A stretch of 64,000 bases of DNA from Hymenobacter terrenus (GCF_000972495.1 NZ_LATM01000001.1:207241-271240), one strand, 5' to 3'; counted from the stretch's first letter, positions 32,544 to 41,247 are shown. Made by a program: numbers and translations. Notes: generated by a model from the sequence alone, not told the origin.

Positions 32544-33712
32544 AGCTCCTTGTACTTCTTTCGCGCTTTCCGTACCCGCTCGATAAGGGTGACAAGCTGC
32601 GTGCCTACCACCAGCTGCGCTACCTGGCCGAGCGTCACGAAATCTGCCTGTTTGCCCTTACGGATGAAGATATAGCGGTTGAGGCCAAGGCGGCGGTGCG
32701 GCCCTTGTGCCGGGCTGGTCTAGTGGTGCATCGGCTGCGGCGCCCCGGCATTGCCCGCAACATGGCCCGGGCTTTAGGCGTGGGCCGACCGTTACAAGTA
32801 GGCTATTTCCATAATGCTTTGGCCCAACGGCAGGTTGATGGGCTGCTGCGCGATTTCCGGCCCGACCACGTTTACTGCCAGCTCATTCGTATGGCGGAGT
32901 ACCTGCGCTCCCACGCCGGGCAAGTGCCCATGACTCTGGATTACATGGACGTGTTTTCGGCGGGTATGGCGCGGCGGGCCACCCAGGCCCCGCTCTGGCA
33001 GCGCCCGGTGCTGGCGCTGGAGGCGCGGCGCCTGCTGGATTACGAGGCGCAGGCATTCAACTGGTTCCGGCACCACACCATCATCAGCGACCAGGACCGG
33101 CAGCTTATTCAACACCCAAGCCGGGACCAGATTGAAATTGTGCTGAATGGCATTGATACGGACTTTTTTCAGCCCCAGCCCACAACGGCCAAAGAGTATG
33201 ACGTGTTGTTTTCGGGCAACATGAGCTACCACCCCAACGTGGACGCAGCCTGCTTTCTGGCCGAGGAAATTATGCCCCTGGTGCGGAAACAACGGCCCGG
33301 CGCGCGTCTGTTAATAGCAGGTACCACGCCCGCGCCCCGGGTTCAGGCTCTGGCCTCAGCCCACGTGGTGGTGAGCGGTTGGGTGCCCGATATTCGAGCG
33401 GCTTACGCTGCGGCACGGGTGTTTGCGGCGCCCATGCGGGTGGGTACGGGCCTGCAAAACAAGCTGCTCGAAGCCATGGCCATGTGCCTCCCCTGCGTGA
33501 CTACGCCACTGGCCAATAATGCCCTGGGGGGCCGTGAGGGCCAGGAATTACTTGTGGCTCCGGCTGCTGCTACTGCACTGGCCGCGGCCATCACCGGCTT
33601 GCTCGAAGGCGAGCTTTACGCCGAATCAATTGCCCGGCGCGGGCACCTTTTCGTGCAGCAGCGCTTCACCTGGGCTGGCGCTACGGCCCGCTTGGAGGCT
33701 CTGTTCGATTAG
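32540..33712 (+). CDS. Group 1/4 glycosyltransferase
   Basis: A 390-residue GT-B enzyme. The N-terminus LVLLSRFPYPLDKGDKLRAYHQLRYL is the acceptor-binding domain; the C-terminal donor domain has VLFSGNMSYHPNVDAACFL, ARLLIAGTTPAPRVQAL, VSGWVPDIRAAYAAARVFAAPMRVGTGLQNKLLEAMAM, with Lys and Glu of the usual donor-binding K/E-x7 region. The same GT-B architecture as the neighbour 31162-32436 and the ATGA coupling suggest both act on one glycan, possibly an exopolysaccharide or O-antigen-like chain. It is directly upstream of ribBA, but the latter has its own promoter. Confidence 0.92.
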   Translation: MKLLVLLSRFPYPLDKGDKLRAYHQLRYLAERHEICLFALTDEDIAVEAKAAVRPLCRAGLVVHRLRRPGIARNMARALGVGRPLQVGYFHNALAQRQVDGLLRDFRPDHVYCQLIRMAEYLRSHAGQVPMTLDYMDVFSAGMARRATQAPLWQRPVLALEARRLLDYEAQAFNWFRHHTIISDQDRQLIQHPSRDQIEIVLNGIDTDFFQPQPTTAKEYDVLFSGNMSYHPNVDAACFLAEEIMPLVRKQRPGARLLIAGTTPAPRVQALASAHVVVSGWVPDIRAAYAAARVFAAPMRVGTGLQNKLLEAMAMCLPCVTTPLANNALGGREGQELLVAPAAATALAAAITGLLEGELYAESIARRGHLFVQQRFTWAGATARLEALFD

Positions 33713-33730
33713 GGGCGCCGACGGTGGGGC

Positions 33731-33738
33731 TAACTTTG
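33731..33738 (+). promoter_or_regulatory. Candidate -7 element for ribBA
   Basis: TAACTTTG fits TAnnTTTG exactly, lies 19 bases after the glycosyltransferase stop and 43 bases before the ribBA ATG. No FMN riboswitch was recognised in the short leader. Confidence 0.45.
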
Positions 33739-33781
33739 CGGGGGGCCTCGTTGTTAAGGCCGAAATATTACCTATCCCACC

Positions 33782-35011
33782 ATGCTCGATTCCATCGAAT
33801 CCGCCATTGCCGATATCCGCGCTGGCAAGGTCGTTATCGTCGTCGACGACGAAGACCGTGAGAACGAGGGCGATTTTATTTGCGCTGCTCAGTGCGCCAC
33901 GCCCGAAATCATCAACTTTATGGCTACCCACGGCCGCGGCCTGGTGTGCGCCTCCCTGCCCGAGCAGCGCTGCGAAGAGCTGGGCCTCGATTTGATGGTG
34001 GGCCATAATACGGCCCTGCACGCTACACCGTTCACGGTGTCGGTCGATTTGCTGAAGAACGGCGTGACCACCGGCATCTCGGCCTCCGACCGTAGCAAGA
34101 CCATTCTGGCCCTCATCGACCCCACCACCAAGCCTGAGGAACTGGGCAAGCCGGGGCACATTTTTCCCCTCAAGGCCCGGAAGGAAGGCGTATTGCGCCG
34201 GGCTGGCCACACGGAGGCGGCAGTGGACCTGGCCCGCCTGGCCGGGTTCGAGCCGGCCGGGGTGCTGGTGGAGATTCTGAAGGAGGATGGCGAAATGGCC
34301 CGCCTGCCCGATTTGGAAATCGTGGCGAAGCGCTGGGACCTGAAGCTGATTTCGGTGCAGGACCTCATCAAGTACCGCCTCGCCCACGAAAGCCTCATCC
34401 ACCGCGAGATATCGGTGCGGATGCCCACCGAGGACGGCGATTTTGACCTGTATGCCTTCACCCAGCGCTCAAACGGGGCGCAGCACCTGGCGCTGGTGAA
34501 AGGCGACATCAGCGGGCCCGAGCCGGTGCTGGTACGGGTGCACTCCTCGTGCGTGACCGGTGACATCTTTGGCTCGTGCCGCTGCGACTGCGGCCCGCAG
34601 CTGCACCAAGCCATGCGCCAGATTGAGCGTGAAGGCCGCGGCATCATCGTGTACATGAACCAGGAGGGCCGCGGCATTGGCTTGCTCAACAAGCTGAAAG
34701 CCTACAAGCTACAGGAACAGGGCCGCGACACTGTGCAGGCTAATGAAGACCTCGGCTTCAAGGGTGACGAGCGCGACTATGGTGTGGGCGCGTCCATTTT
34801 GCGCGACCTCGGCGTGACCCAGATGCGCCTGCTCACCAATAACCCCCGCAAGCGCACCGGCCTCGCCGGCTACGGCCTCGAAGTGGTAGATACGCTGCCC
34901 ATTGAAATCAACGCCAATCCGCACAACGAGGTCTATTTAGCCACCAAGCGTGATAAAATGGGCCATGAAATCATGCGCAAGGTGCCGAGCGACGCGCCGG
35001 AAGCGGCGTAA
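33782..35011 (+). CDS. ribBA: Bifunctional DHBP synthase / GTP cyclohydrolase II
   Basis: The 409-residue product joins both entry enzymes of riboflavin synthesis. Residues 1-200 are 3,4-dihydroxy-2-butanone-4-phosphate synthase: [19 protein letters not shown] and [11 protein letters not shown], with [13 protein letters not shown]. Residues 205-409 are GTP cyclohydrolase [23 protein letters not shown] (zinc cysteines), [13 protein letters not shown] and NPRKRTGL. It converts ribulose-5-phosphate and GTP to the two riboflavin precursors in the cytoplasm. It has its own promoter candidate and a strong terminator hairpin at 35125. All catalytic motifs are intact. Confidence 0.97.
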   Translation: MLDSIESAIADIRAGKVVIVVDDEDRENEGDFICAAQCATPEIINFMATHGRGLVCASLPEQRCEELGLDLMVGHNTALHATPFTVSVDLLKNGVTTGISASDRSKTILALIDPTTKPEELGKPGHIFPLKARKEGVLRRAGHTEAAVDLARLAGFEPAGVLVEILKEDGEMARLPDLEIVAKRWDLKLISVQDLIKYRLAHESLIHREISVRMPTEDGDFDLYAFTQRSNGAQHLALVKGDISGPEPVLVRVHSSCVTGDIFGSCRCDCGPQLHQAMRQIEREGRGIIVYMNQEGRGIGLLNKLKAYKLQEQGRDTVQANEDLGFKGDERDYGVGASILRDLGVTQMRLLTNNPRKRTGLAGYGLEVVDTLPIEINANPHNEVYLATKRDKMGHEIMRKVPSDAPEAA

Positions 35012-35124
35012 CGAAGGAAGCCTTTCGGAGGAAAGTACAGCGCATTAAGATTGTTTGGATGGATAGCTGTATCTGTGTTGCTGTCCTTTCAGTAATTAGC
35101 CACCACTAGACTTCTTGATACGAC

Positions 35125-35167
35125 AATAGAAAGGATCCTCAGCACATTGCTGAGGGTCCTTTCTATT
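35125..35167 (+). terminator. Terminator hairpin after ribBA
   Basis: A 20-bp stem aatagaaaggatcctcagca pairs with tgctgagggtcctttctatt around a three-base loop, with one mismatch. It lies 114 bases after the ribBA stop. An ATG within its right arm (35147) is not a likely translation start. Confidence 0.7.
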
Positions 35168-35170
35168 TCA

Positions 35171-35605
35171 AACGGGCGGGATTTTACCTCTACTATTAAG
35201 CGAATATACTCTCTGTTTATATACAATCCCACTGACTCCAGTATTGGCGCCTTGGTCACGGCTGACTCGGATATTCCGGGTCCCGCTGTGGCGACGGGAA
35301 AAGTGGGCATTCGACTGGTCAATCTAGGGTTTGAGGCTGGTGCGGTTACGTTGGCACCACAAGGCGCGGGGACGGCCCCTTTCGTTGCCAATATTGCTTA
35401 TGCGGGGGCTAGCCCATTCGTACTTGTTGATGCGAAAGACTATGTACTATCCGTGCAGCAAGCCGCCAGCCCCGAGGCGGCGCTGGTTTCCAAAAATGTA
35501 GCCCTTGTTCCCGGCAACTCTTACACGGTCTTGCTACGTGGCCGAAATTCCGCCACTGCCCCAGTGGAAGAGCAACTCACGTTCGACCTTATCAGAAACG
35601 ACTAA
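35171..35605 (+). pseudogene. Truncated DUF4397-like protein remnant
   Basis: A frame of about 145 codons reads GKVGIRLVNLGFEAGAVTLAPQG, FVANIAYAGASPFVLVDAKDYVLSVQQAA and KNVALVPGNSYTVLLRGR, the pattern of DUF4397, an immunoglobulin-like domain found in secreted Bacteroidota proteins. There is no signal peptide: the only upstream ATG is inside the ribBA terminator, so the N-terminal exporting part is missing. It is probably a remnant created by deletion. Part of the first 40 residues (LFIYNPTDSSIGALVTADSDIP) is unassigned. Confidence 0.55.
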
Positions 35606-35904
35606 TTGCATAAGAGCGCACTTACGGACCTTCATTCTGTGAATCAGATTTCTGAAATTCAATTTGTCCGCTGCACGCTTTATTGGCTGCATAAACAATC
35701 TGTAAAGAACTGTTCAAAAAATCGAGCATTAAATAACGTTGCAGGGTACTCCTGGAGGAGGTGCTGAAATGGTTGCCGGGCCTATCAGCGGACTAATCCG
35801 GTCGGGCAACGACCAAAGGGTAACGAACACAGGATAGGATAACCTCGCTGGGTGATTAATTGGTGATTGAAGTAATCGGGGTTTTATAGCTGGTAAGTGC
35901 TGGC

Positions 35905-36156
35905 AACAAGTCGTCCGGAAGGCGCGGCAAGTCGTCCGGAAGCCCCGGCAAGTCAACCGGAAGGCGCGGCAAGTCAACCGGAAGGCGCGGCAAGTCAACC
36001 GGAAGCGGTGACAAGCCTTCCGGAAGCCTCGGCAAGTGGTCCGGAAGGCGTGGCAAGTCGTCGAGGAGGCGCGGCAAGGCATCCGACATGGGTGGCAAGC
36101 CTGCCGATGACGCCGGCAAGGCAACTGACGGGGCCGGCAAGGGCACCGGGGCCATC
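35905..36156. repeat. 21-bp minisatellite, twelve units
   Basis: Twelve contiguous 21-bp units, consensus ggcaagtcgtccggaaggcgc, with drift at the 3' end (ggcaaggcatccgacatggg type). Read on the plus strand it encodes GKSSGRR-like heptapeptides and ends with a stop at 36163, but a TAG at 35887 and the absence of any start show it is not a gene here. It falls in the 1.2-kb gene-poor gap between ribBA and the 36251 gene; the stretch 35606-35904 shows nothing else. A related array sits in frame inside leuS. Confidence 0.85.
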
Positions 36157-36250
36157 CGTCAGTAACCGGGCGGGCGAGCCCGGCCGCGGGAATAAGAAAA
36201 TAAGGACTACTTTGGACGGCGTAACCTTCACTTAACAAGTTTTTTGTCCT

Positions 36251-36946
36251 ATGCACTCGTTCCGTGCCGACCAATTCCGTATGATGGGCGTGCTTTCGCC
36301 CTGGATTACCGCCAACCTGCCCGCCATCGGCAAGAGCAAGGTGGCGGGCAAAGAGGCCGCCGACGTAGTGGCGGGACTGCCCGCCGTGCAGGCTAAAGCC
36401 GGCCTCACGGCCCTTGAGACCAAGCGGGTAACCGAGCGCCGCACCGAGCAACGCACGGCTTTTGAAACCCGGCTTCTGGCGATGTTGGGGCCCTTGCAGA
36501 TAGTGGCCGCCGACGCCAACGACATGGATTTTCTGGCCTTGGTCACCATCGGGCGCACCACGTTCCGCGAGCTGCGGCCCGAGTTGCAGGCGGGGGTGGG
36601 GATGCAGGTGCTGGCCCGGGCCGAGGCCAATGCGGAGGCCCTGGCTAATCACGCCGTTGATGCCGAGTATCTGGCCACGACCCGCACCATCGCCGAGGCG
36701 TTTCAGGGGGGCCTGCCCGATACCCAGCTGCTACTCGACGCTCGCCAGAATGCCAACGCCACCTACGAGGAAGTGCACGAGGCCCAGATGATGCAGATTT
36801 ACGAGCTGGACAAAGCTATGAGCATCTTCGAGGCTGTGAACCCGGAACTCTACAAAGGCTACAAAGTGGCGCGGAGCCTGCTCGTCACGGGTAGCGGCAA
36901 GGCCAAGGCGCCGAAAGGGGGAGAAGCCGGCGTAGCGGCCGTATAA
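36251..36946 (+). CDS. Uncharacterised 231-residue helical protein
   Basis: I do not recognise the family. The protein starts MHSFRADQFRMMGVLSPWITANLPA, is soluble and mostly helical, with long alanine-, glutamate- and arginine-rich helices (LEAVNPELYKGYKVARSLLV) and a basic, Gly-rich tail (GSGKAKAPKGGEA). It has normal codon use for the window and a perfect bidirectional terminator after it, so it is likely expressed. It directly follows the 21-bp repeat array (95 bases). No signal peptide or catalytic motif. Confidence 0.7.
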   Translation: MHSFRADQFRMMGVLSPWITANLPAIGKSKVAGKEAADVVAGLPAVQAKAGLTALETKRVTERRTEQRTAFETRLLAMLGPLQIVAADANDMDFLALVTIGRTTFRELRPELQAGVGMQVLARAEANAEALANHAVDAEYLATTRTIAEAFQGGLPDTQLLLDARQNANATYEEVHEAQMMQIYELDKAMSIFEAVNPELYKGYKVARSLLVTGSGKAKAPKGGEAGVAAV

Positions 36947-36960
36947 GACTCAGCTCTTGA

Positions 36961-36998
36961 ATCAAAAAAAGCCACTCCGCGGAGTGGCTTTTTTTGAT
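36961..36998. terminator. Bidirectional terminator after the 231-residue gene
   Basis: The fully palindromic run atcaaaaaaagccactccg and its complement, with T-runs on both flanks. The core aaaaagccactccgc-gagtggcttttt recurs at 41191-41219, so the same terminator was copied. Confidence 0.85.
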
Positions 36999-37074
36999 TA
37001 TTTAATCCCAGTTGCGGACCATCGCCCAGCGCGTTGACAGGTGTTTTAGAGACTGTTTGTGTTTGCTAGCACAA

Positions 37075-37162
37075 TGTAGAGACGCGACCCTTCGCGTCTC
37101 ATCGTCCGCGCCGTTTGCCCGTCATCGTTCAACGACAAGACGCCAAGTATGGCGTCTCTACA
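37075..37162. repeat. Palindromic repeat element, family A copy 2
   Basis: An 88-bp relative of the element at 24220: starts tgtagagacgcgacccttcg and ends aagtatggcgtctctaca, with cgtccgcgccgtttgcccgt and gtcatcgttcaacgac in the middle, also present in copy 1 as complement. It lies in the 293-bp gap 36947-37239 upstream of the dsbD-like gene. Confidence 0.75.
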
Positions 37163-37239
37163 AATAGGTATTTGGGGTGGGGGTTGTAAGGACATAGAAT
37201 AAGGGGCGTCTGTCGGGGGGAATCACGAAATACTGCTTC

Positions 37240-37843
37240 ATGTCACACCGCTATTCCTTCCTTTTCTTGCTGAGCTTGCTGGCCCAGTTGACTTGCTCCG
37301 CCTCAGCCCAAGTGGGGCCGCCGACCATCCTCACGACCTCGCTCAGCCAGCCTACGGCCAAGGTGGGCACCGAGTTGGACGTGGTGGTGCAGGCGGAAAT
37401 TCAGCTGCACTGGCACCTCTATGCCACCGATTTCAGCGACGAGGTGGGGCCGGTGGTATTCATCCTGACGTTTGCGAAAAGCCCGGCCTACGAGCTGGTG
37501 GGCAAGCCCCAATCCATTGGCTCGAAGCACGTGCCCGACGAGGTGTTCAACGGCGAAGTGGCCTTCTTTCGAGAACACCGGCCAGATTCGCCAGCGCATC
37601 CGGGTGCTCAGGCCCGGCCCGCTCACCATCAAAGCCGAGGCGGAGTACCAAAGCTGCTCCGATGCCGATGGCCGCTGCGTGCCGGGCAGCACTTCGCTCA
37701 CTTTCGGCCCGCTGAATGTGGCCGCCGTTGCGCCGGCCCAGGCCAAACCTACTCGTTCAACTTCGGCCCGCACCCCGGCCGCCGCGCCGAAGCCGGGTTT
37801 GGTGCCCCCGCCGCAGGCTTTACTTGCCATAGTCGTGCGCTAG
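37240..37843 (+). pseudogene. Frameshifted DsbD N-terminal domain protein
   Basis: The gene starts with a signal peptide (MSHRYSFLFLLSLLAQLTCSASAQ) followed by the DsbD alpha-like domain: PTAKVGTELDVVVQAEIQLHWHLYATDF, then GKPQSIGSKHVPDEVFNGEVAFF. At the run ttctttc (37564-37570) the frame breaks; deleting one T gives GEVAFFENTGQIRQRIRVL and then CSDADGRCVPGSTSLTF, the two-cysteine end of the domain. It then stops after PPPQALLAIVVR. The membrane (CcdA-type) and thioredoxin domains of full DsbD are absent, so the gene is both frameshifted and truncated. DsbD passes electrons to periplasmic thiols. A sequencing error could mimic the shift. Confidence 0.7.
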
Positions 37844-37871
37844 TCAGGTTTTCAACTATGAAACGATGACC

Positions 37872-38111
37872 ATGCTTCGCCTCATTACCTGCCAGCAGGC
37901 CACTCTTTGGGTTGAAAAGCGGACCGATATTGCCCTGCCCCTCGGCAACCGCAGCAGCCTCTGGATGCACTTGAGCTATTGTGCCAAGTGCCGCCGCTAT
38001 GCCCGCCAATCGGCCTGGCTCGCCCATATTGCGCGAGACGGCGCCCGCCGAGCCCATCCGGTGGTATTGCCCGCCGCCGCCCGCGAGCGACTACGTCAAC
38101 GTCTCCTCTAA
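37872..38111 (+). CDS. Small zinc-finger (zf-HC2-like) protein
   Basis: A 79-residue protein with H-x3-C-x2-C (HLSYCAKCRRYARQ) preceded by CQQATLWVEKR, the arrangement of the zf-HC2/anti-sigma zinc-binding domain. It lacks the membrane helix of full anti-sigma factors. Such small proteins in Bacteroidota usually follow ECF sigma factor genes; here the gene upstream is the broken dsbD-like one, so its partner may be lost. An ATG six bases upstream (37866) is an equally possible start. Confidence 0.7.
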   Translation: MLRLITCQQATLWVEKRTDIALPLGNRSSLWMHLSYCAKCRRYARQSAWLAHIARDGARRAHPVVLPAAARERLRQRLL

Positions 38112-38223
38112 CGCGGTTTCGTAGCTGGTGAGCCGTAGCGCGGACTACAAAGGCCACGCTGCGGCACGAGTACCTCGTGCTTAATCAAATCTCCCTTTAC
38201 CCTTTTACTTTTCAAACTTCGTA

Positions 38224-38835
38224 ATGAAATCATTCTTTTTTCTGGCTGCTCTCGGGTTGCCGCTGGTTCCGCTGGCCGCGCAGGCTCAAACGTCTACCAC
38301 CGCGCCGGCCCTTACCGCCTCGGCCCTGAAGGTGGGCGAAAAGGCCCCGGTTTTCAAAGGCAAAGACACCGCCGGCAATGAAGTTGAGCTAAGCAAACTG
38401 CTCAAGAAAGGCCCCGTGGTGCTGTATTTCTACCGGGGGCAGTGGTGCCCCTTCTGCAATAAGCAACTCAGTCAGCTTCAGGATTCCCTGCAGCAGCTCA
38501 CGGCCAAGGGCGCGCAGGTGGTCGTGATAACGCCGGAAACACAGGCTAACATCGACAAAACGGTGGAGAAGACTAAAGCCGCGTTCCCGATTGTGCACGA
38601 CCAGGATTTTGTCATCATGAAGGCCTACCGCACGGCCTTCATCGTCGATGACGCAACGGTCACCAAATACCAGGGCTTCGGGGTGGACCTGAAAAAAGCC
38701 AACGGCTCTGATGCCGCCGTGCTGCCCGTGCCAGCCACCTACGTCATTGGCCAAAACGGTAAAATCAAGTTCGCCTATTTCGATTCTGACTACCGCAAGC
38801 GGGTGACGGTAAAACAGGTGGTACAAGCCCTATAA
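38224..38835 (+). CDS. Periplasmic peroxiredoxin-like / AhpC-TSA family protein
   Basis: A 203-residue exported protein: signal peptide ending AAQAQTS, then GEKAPVFKGKDTAGNEVELSKLL, and the active-site strand PVVLYFYRGQWCPFCNKQL, in which the CxxC is C-P-F-C. The C-terminal part has YVIGQNGKIKFAYFDSDYRKR. This is the AhpC/TSA thioredoxin-fold group; with a CPFC pair it may be a peroxiredoxin or a thiol oxidoreductase acting in the periplasm. The nearby broken dsbD-like gene would be a natural electron donor to such proteins. Confidence 0.9.
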   Translation: MKSFFFLAALGLPLVPLAAQAQTSTTAPALTASALKVGEKAPVFKGKDTAGNEVELSKLLKKGPVVLYFYRGQWCPFCNKQLSQLQDSLQQLTAKGAQVVVITPETQANIDKTVEKTKAAFPIVHDQDFVIMKAYRTAFIVDDATVTKYQGFGVDLKKANGSDAAVLPVPATYVIGQNGKIKFAYFDSDYRKRVTVKQVVQAL

Positions 38836-38904
38836 AGCCCGTTCGCCAGCTTTACCCATGAAACAGTGGCCTTGCGCGCTCTGGTCGCATGCGATGTGTA
38901 GCCC

Positions 38905-39048
38905 ATGTCATTCGAATACGCGCAGCTGTTTCGGCTGTGCCAGGAGCAGCACTGCGCCGCCAAAGCTTCTGTAGAAAGCGTCGGTGGCGGCAGTGCAATG
39001 AACAAAAAGAGGAAATCATCCAGCCTGATGGGTTTTTGTCCGGGCTAA
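38905..39048 (+). other. Possible small protein of 47 residues
   Basis: A short plus-strand frame in the 263-bp gap begins MSFEYAQLFRLCQEQHCAAK and ends SSLMGFCPG. It has a plausible composition but no family match that I know, and no clear start signal. It could be a fragment of a larger lost gene. Low confidence. Confidence 0.25.
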
Positions 39049-39098
39049 TGGCGGTGTTGTTTTCCGTGCTTTGTAATTGAATCAATCTGCTTTTAGCA

Positions 39099-39989
39099 AT
39101 GAGTCCTATTACTTTGATAAATGAACGCAGCGGCGAGCTTGCGCTGAAAATCAGCCGGACGGGGCCGGGCGAAAACCCGTTCGACCACCTCTGCCGGTTC
39201 AACTACTACTCCATGGTGTGGGTGCGGGCGGGCCACGGCACGCTGCGGGCCGACTTTTCGGAGTACGCGTTTGCACCTAATTCGCTGCTGTGCTTCAGTC
39301 CCTATCAGCCCTTCATGCTGGTTCGCGCCATGCCCGACCTGGAGTTGACCACGGTGCAGTTCCACCCCGATTTCTTCTGTATCGTCAAGCATCAGGCGGA
39401 AGTGGCCTGCAACGGCGTCCTTTTCAACAACATCTACCAGCCGCCGGTGGTGGCGCTTGATGCGTCCACGGTCGCCACGCTGGCCAATACCCTGCGCGAG
39501 CTGGAGGTCGAAATGCAGCAGCCCGCGGTGGCGCAGCACGAGTTGCTGGTGGCTCAGCTCAAGATTTTCCTCATTCATGCCTCGCGCTGCAAGCTGAACA
39601 CCCTCCCGGCCGGCGCCCCCACAGCGGCGGCGCCGCCGGGGCGTCCGGCCTACGTGTTGCAGCAGCTGCGCGACCACATCGAGGCGCACTACCGCACCAA
39701 GCACAGCCCGGCCGACTATGCCGAACTGGTGCACCTCACGCCCAAAGCTCTGGGTCAGCTCACCAAAAAGCATTTTCACAAAACGCCGTCGGACCTTATT
39801 CAGGAGCGCATCGTCATCGAGGCGAAGCGTGAGCTCTACCTCACCGACAAGGCCGTGAAGCAGATTGCCTGGGAGCTGGGGTTTGAGGACGAGTATTACT
39901 TCAGTCGCCTGTTTAAGCACCAGGCCGATGTATCGCCGAGCCTGTACCGGCAAACGGTGGGCTTTGCCCGGGGCAATTTGTCCAGCTAG
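39099..39989 (+). CDS. AraC-family transcriptional regulator
   Basis: The 296-residue product has an N-terminal cupin-like sensor half (FNYYSMVWVRAGHGTLRADF, SLLCFSPYQPFM) and a C-terminal AraC double helix-turn-helix (YAELVHLTPKALGQLTKKHFHKTPSDLI, then AVKQIAWELGFEDEYYFSRLFKHQADVSPSLYR). It likely activates or represses the two following genes in response to a small ligand. It is followed after 102 bp by the carboxymuconolactone-decarboxylase-family gene and DUF1348 gene, an arrangement I have seen as a conserved regulator-target module. Confidence 0.93.
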   Translation: MSPITLINERSGELALKISRTGPGENPFDHLCRFNYYSMVWVRAGHGTLRADFSEYAFAPNSLLCFSPYQPFMLVRAMPDLELTTVQFHPDFFCIVKHQAEVACNGVLFNNIYQPPVVALDASTVATLANTLRELEVEMQQPAVAQHELLVAQLKIFLIHASRCKLNTLPAGAPTAAAPPGRPAYVLQQLRDHIEAHYRTKHSPADYAELVHLTPKALGQLTKKHFHKTPSDLIQERIVIEAKRELYLTDKAVKQIAWELGFEDEYYFSRLFKHQADVSPSLYRQTVGFARGNLSS

Positions 39990-40028
39990 TGACGGGCATT
40001 CTCCATGTTGGGGCGCTAGGTGGCGCGG

Positions 40029-40036
40029 GACCTTTG
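40029..40036 (+). promoter_or_regulatory. Candidate -7 element upstream of the CMD gene
   Basis: GACCTTTG differs from TAnnTTTG by one base and matches the box before the first glycosyltransferase exactly. It lies 55 bases before the ATG at 40092, downstream of the AraC gene, so it may be the AraC-controlled promoter. Confidence 0.3.
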
Positions 40037-40091
40037 TGCTGTTCAGCAACGCCGCTGAAAGACACCTTTTCACCCCAATTTTCAAGAACCA

Positions 40092-40637
40092 ATGGCAAAT
40101 TTCACCGTCCCCACCCGCGAGCAGGTTTCACCCAGCAGCCAAGCCCAGTTCGATGGCCTGCAGCAGGCCCTGGGCTTCGTACCCAACCTCTACGCCACCA
40201 TCGCCTACTCCGAAAACGGCCTGTCGAAATACCTGGCTTTTCAGGGCGCTAAAACCTCACTCAGCAACAAGGAAAAAGAAGCCGTCAATCTGGTAGTGAG
40301 TGAAGTGAATGGCTGCCGCTATTGCCTGAGTGCCCACACGCTACTCGGCAAGATGAACGGCTTTTCGGAGGAAGAAATTCTCACCCTGCGCAGCGGCCAC
40401 GCCACCGATGCCAAGCTCGCAGCCCTAGTAGCCCTGGCCAAAGACGTGACCGCCCACCAGGGCCGCGTAGCACCCGCCACGCTCGACGCCTTTTTCGCGG
40501 CCGGCTATGACAAGGGCAACTTGGTTGACGTTATTTTGCAAGTCAGCGACAAAGTGGCCATGAACTATCTGCACAACCTGACCGAAGTGCCCATCGACTT
40601 TCCGGTGGCCGCGCCGCTCGCTGCCGAGCTGGCTTAA
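40092..40637 (+). CDS. Carboxymuconolactone decarboxylase / AhpD-like family protein
   Basis: A 181-residue protein with the CMD-family active site: [20 protein letters not shown], i.e. E-x-N-x-C-x2-C-x3-H. Such AhpD-like enzymes use the cysteine pair as an alkylhydroperoxidase; the protein is probably a peroxidase-related enzyme. It is preceded by the AraC regulator and followed after 13 bp by the DUF1348 gene, so the two are probably one transcript. Confidence 0.9.
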   Translation: MANFTVPTREQVSPSSQAQFDGLQQALGFVPNLYATIAYSENGLSKYLAFQGAKTSLSNKEKEAVNLVVSEVNGCRYCLSAHTLLGKMNGFSEEEILTLRSGHATDAKLAALVALAKDVTAHQGRVAPATLDAFFAAGYDKGNLVDVILQVSDKVAMNYLHNLTEVPIDFPVAAPLAAELA

Positions 40638-40650
40638 TTCAATTCTTGCC

Positions 40651-41064
40651 ATGACGACATCCCCGCTTCAGCCACCCTTCACCCCGGAAACTGCCGCCCT
40701 CAAAGTGCAGGCCGCCGAAGATGCCTGGAACAGCCGCGACCCCGACCGGGTGGTGCTGGCCTACACTCCCGATTCGGAATGGCGCAACCGCACCGAATTT
40801 TTGCAGGGCCGCGAGCAAATTCGCGCTTTCCTGCGCCGCAAGTGGGACCGGGAGCTCGACTACCGTCTCAAAAAAGAGCTGTGGGGCTTCCGCGAAAACC
40901 GCATGGCCGTGCGCTTCGAGTACGAGTTTCATGATGCCGCTGGCCAGTGGTGGCGGGCCTACGGCAACGAAATGTGGGAGTTTGCGCCCTCGGGCCTGAT
41001 GCAGCGCCGCTTTGCCAGTATCAATGACCTGGCCATTACCGAAGACGACCGGCGCCTGCGTTAA
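40651..41064 (+). CDS. DUF1348 (NTF2-like) protein
   Basis: A 137-residue protein of the SnoaL-like/NTF2 fold: [85 protein letters not shown]1348 has the conserved RNR and W residues seen here. Function is unknown but the fold commonly binds small molecules. It is co-transcribed with the CMD-family gene and ends at a hairpin with a T-run at 41088. Confidence 0.92.
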   Translation: MTTSPLQPPFTPETAALKVQAAEDAWNSRDPDRVVLAYTPDSEWRNRTEFLQGREQIRAFLRRKWDRELDYRLKKELWGFRENRMAVRFEYEFHDAAGQWWRAYGNEMWEFAPSGLMQRRFASINDLAITEDDRRLR

Positions 41065-41087
41065 CCAGTTCTGAAATACCTCGGTTG

Positions 41088-41117
41088 CCCCTCCGCGAGA
41101 ATTCGTGGAGGGGTTTT
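41088..41117 (+). terminator. Terminator after DUF1348
   Basis: Stem cccctccgcga / tcgtggagggg with a short loop followed by TTTT, 23 bases after the DUF1348 stop. One G-T pair within the stem. Confidence 0.7.
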
Positions 41118-41190
41118 CGGGATTCGACGGGCCCTCTGACTATGCGTTGCCATACACAGGCATTTTCTGGTGAGGGTTCGGTTTTGAACG

Positions 41191-41219
41191 AAAAAGCCAC
41201 TCCGCAGAGTGGCTTTTTC
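41191..41219. terminator. Bidirectional terminator before cinA
   Basis: aaaaagccactccgcagagtggcttttt lies 28 bases beyond the cinA stop and after the DUF1348 operon on the other strand. The stem core is the same as at 36961. Confidence 0.85.
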
Positions 41220-41247
41220 ATTTGCTTAGGGCGGTAGCACGGCTCCG

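Noticed and set aside
33621..33730. An FMN riboswitch upstream of ribBA
   Set aside because: The leader is too short and shows none of the conserved RFN-element stems.
35905..36156. The 21-bp array as a CRISPR locus
   Set aside because: The units are directly contiguous with no unique spacers, have no dyad symmetry, and no cas gene is near.
35729..36652. A 307-codon minus-strand frame across the 21-bp array
   Set aside because: It only reads the repeats (CRAFRLT-type heptads) and the complement of the next gene; no start signal or domain.
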